Shown here: piece after piece, positions 28,129-29,074 of the stretch
Layout of the letters: every line of letters starts with the position of its first letter
How positions within the stretch are numbered: position 1 is the stretch's first letter
IMG/VR virus record: IMGVR_UViG_3300046000_001663
Coordinates: 1 to 29,074 of that record
Length of the DNA stretch: 29,074 nucleotides
Strand: one strand, 5' to 3'
Source of the DNA: a virus
Position numbers and translations under genes: made by a program
Notes under the pieces: model-generated
Databases searched by the model: none
What the model saw: the letters and a program-made list of their open reading frames with translations, nothing else
Told to the model about the DNA's origin: nothing

Positions 28129-29074
28129 ATGAGCACAATTAACTACACATACAACGTAATAGTAGATAGGTTTAGACAATTTGCAGCAGGGCACTTCCAA
28201 CTGCGTAGGTTTACACATGGTGAGATATCACAGGCCGATTTAGAGAAGGAGGCAGAGTGGCCATGGATGCACGTTAAGCCTCGGGCTATTAACTACTCAC
28301 CAGGCACAAGAGCTTTTAGCTTTGAGGTATTTATCTCTGATCTACCAAGAGATAAGGAAGATAAGACAGGCTACCAAGCAGAGAGCATTACTGACTGCTC
28401 ACTTATCTTTCAGGACCTTATCAATGAGATTCACTTAGGGCACATGTTTGGAGATGATGTGCTGCTTACTCGCCCGGTAAACTCTGAGCCATTTGTAGAG
28501 CAATACACTCACACGCTAACCGGTGTAACAGGAACTATTGAGCTTAACTTAGATTACGATTGGTCAGCCTGTTCTATTCCTGCAAGCTGGAACTACAACA
28601 CTCCAACAGATTCACCATCGGACGGGTGGGGAGCTTTGCAGTTTATTGAAAGCTTAGATCAGAATGGGGTATTCGTTAGCTTGCTTAATGATGAGGAAGC
28701 ACCGGGTAACTCTTACTACTACGGTACTGATGCAGCAGGGATAAAGGGATGGTATGCCATAGTAGATAACATCGGGCTCACGTGCGAGACCTTACCTGAT
28801 TGCGCTGTTATCATAGGCATAGTAGATGACATCATAGCTCTGCAGACTGATGTAGCTTTAAAAGCTAACACTGCTGATTTAGGAGCTACGGCTTTTAGCA
28901 ATAGCTACAATGATTTAGATAACCTACCCACTATACCAGCTGCTCAGGTTAACTCAGATTGGAATGCAGTTAGCGGAGTAAGTGAGATTCTTAACAAGCC
29001 TACCATTCCATCTATTGCAGGCTTAGTGCCTGACACTCGCACGATAAGCACAACAGCACCTATCACAGGAGTCT
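28129..29074 (+). CDS. Tail fibre protein, N-terminal part (continues at base 1)
   Basis: The frame starts ATGAGCACAATTAACTAC at 28129 and is open to the window end; after removing the 28946-29071 repeat it joins 1-1154 in frame. The N-terminal 150 residues (FRQFAAGHFQLRRFTHGEIS, FEVFISDLPRDKEDKTGYQA, then a helix SLIFQDLINEIHLGH) look like a virion-attachment domain. Then come SYYYGTDAAGIKGWYAI-like sequence and the fibre motif SYNDLDNLPTIPAAQVNSDW followed by AVSGVSEILNKPTIPSI, a very common tail-fibre module. A TTCCACTATAAG element (28115-28126) lies just before the ATG. The last three bases of the window (TCT) differ from bases 127-129 and are probably an assembly edge. Confidence 0.85.
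   Translation, partial: MSTINYTYNVIVDRFRQFAAGHFQLRRFTHGEISQADLEKEAEWPWMHVKPRAINYSPGTRAFSFEVFISDLPRDKEDKTGYQAESITDCSLIFQDLINEIHLGHMFGDDVLLTRPVNSEPFVEQYTHTLTGVTGTIELNLDYDWSACSIPASWNYNTPTDSPSDGWGALQFIESLDQNGVFVSLLNDEEAPGNSYYYGTDAAGIKGWYAIVDNIGLTCETLPDCAVIIGIVDDIIALQTDVALKANTADLGATAFSNSYNDLDNLPTIPAAQVNSDWNAVSGVSEILNKPTIPSIAGLVPDTRTISTTAPITGV
28946..29071. repeat. Terminal direct repeat, right copy
   Basis: Identical to 1-126; the match ends at 29071, and the last three bases TCT differ from GCG at 127-129. See the left copy. Confidence 0.95.

Noticed and set aside
1-29074. Prophage signs, tRNA genes, CRISPR arrays, diversity-generating retroelement
   Set aside because: I saw no integrase, reverse transcriptase, CCA-ended cloverleaf or spaced repeats by eye; a tRNAscan or CRISPR finder run would settle it.

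Overview
The window is a nearly self-contained, circularly closed genome of a tailed phage with siphovirus gene content. Bases 1-126 are repeated exactly at 28946-29071, so the molecule closes into a circle of about 28,945 bp, and one tail-fibre gene runs across the joint (28129 to the end, then 1 to 1154). Every convincing gene lies on the + strand. Genes are tightly packed, with many ATGA or TAATG stop/start overlaps. The host is most likely a member of Bacteroidota: starts follow A-rich leaders rather than Shine-Dalgarno sequences, the best promoter fits the TTTG-N19-TAnnTTTG form of that phylum, and many structural proteins have the look of Bacteroidota phage families. I saw no integrase, recognisable CI-type repressor, tRNA, rRNA, CRISPR array or insertion sequence, so the phage may be strictly lytic.

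Layout. (1) 26220-28113 and 28129-29074/1-16336 form the late region: a small CxxC protein, a conserved hypothetical, the terminase small subunit, a tail assembly chaperone with a -1 frameshift site (27374-28113), the tail fibre, a gp10-like neck protein, two tail/baseplate proteins, tape measure (6739-8973), XkdF-like prohead protease, candidate scaffold, major capsid protein (10342-11268), probable tail tube protein, portal with a C-terminal extension, head-tail connector, then a lysis cassette (14778-16336) of an SxGC-type cell-wall enzyme, two holin-like proteins and two overlapping spanin-like proteins. (2) 16337-16436 is a control region with a 20-bp inverted repeat and a strong-looking promoter. 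(3) 16437-20919 is the early/replication operon: small unknown proteins, an SSB-like protein ending in DDEMPF, a small HTH protein, a stand-alone DnaA domain-IV-like protein, a replisome-organiser C-terminal motif on a small coiled-coil protein, and an HNH endonuclease. It ends at a good intrinsic terminator (20960-20989). (4) 21004-23511 carries a hypothetical, a metallophosphoesterase and the large terminase. (5) 23512-23815 is a gene-free, AT-rich, repeat-bearing segment that I propose as the replication origin. (6) 23816-25377 carries a VRR-NUC nuclease, a sigma-factor-like protein, a Cys-rich protein and a small membrane protein. (7) 25378-25708 is a second control segment with a DnaA-box match, a -7 box, a hairpin and a perfect 25+25 nt homopyrimidine mirror repeat just before a second HNH endonuclease.

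How it fits together. No DNA polymerase, helicase or primase is visible. The replication genes look like adaptors (SSB-like protein, DnaA domain-IV-like protein, replisome-organiser motif) that would recruit the host replisome to the phage origin. TTTTCCACTA sites, close to the DnaA box, occur in the proposed origin and ahead of structural genes, and are candidate targets for the DnaA-like protein. The sigma-like factor is a candidate switch for later transcription. The most unusual points are the H-DNA-type mirror repeat, the DnaA-IV/box pairing, the tape-measure-before-capsid gene order and the split terminase genes. All functional calls rest on reading motifs by eye; no database search was possible.
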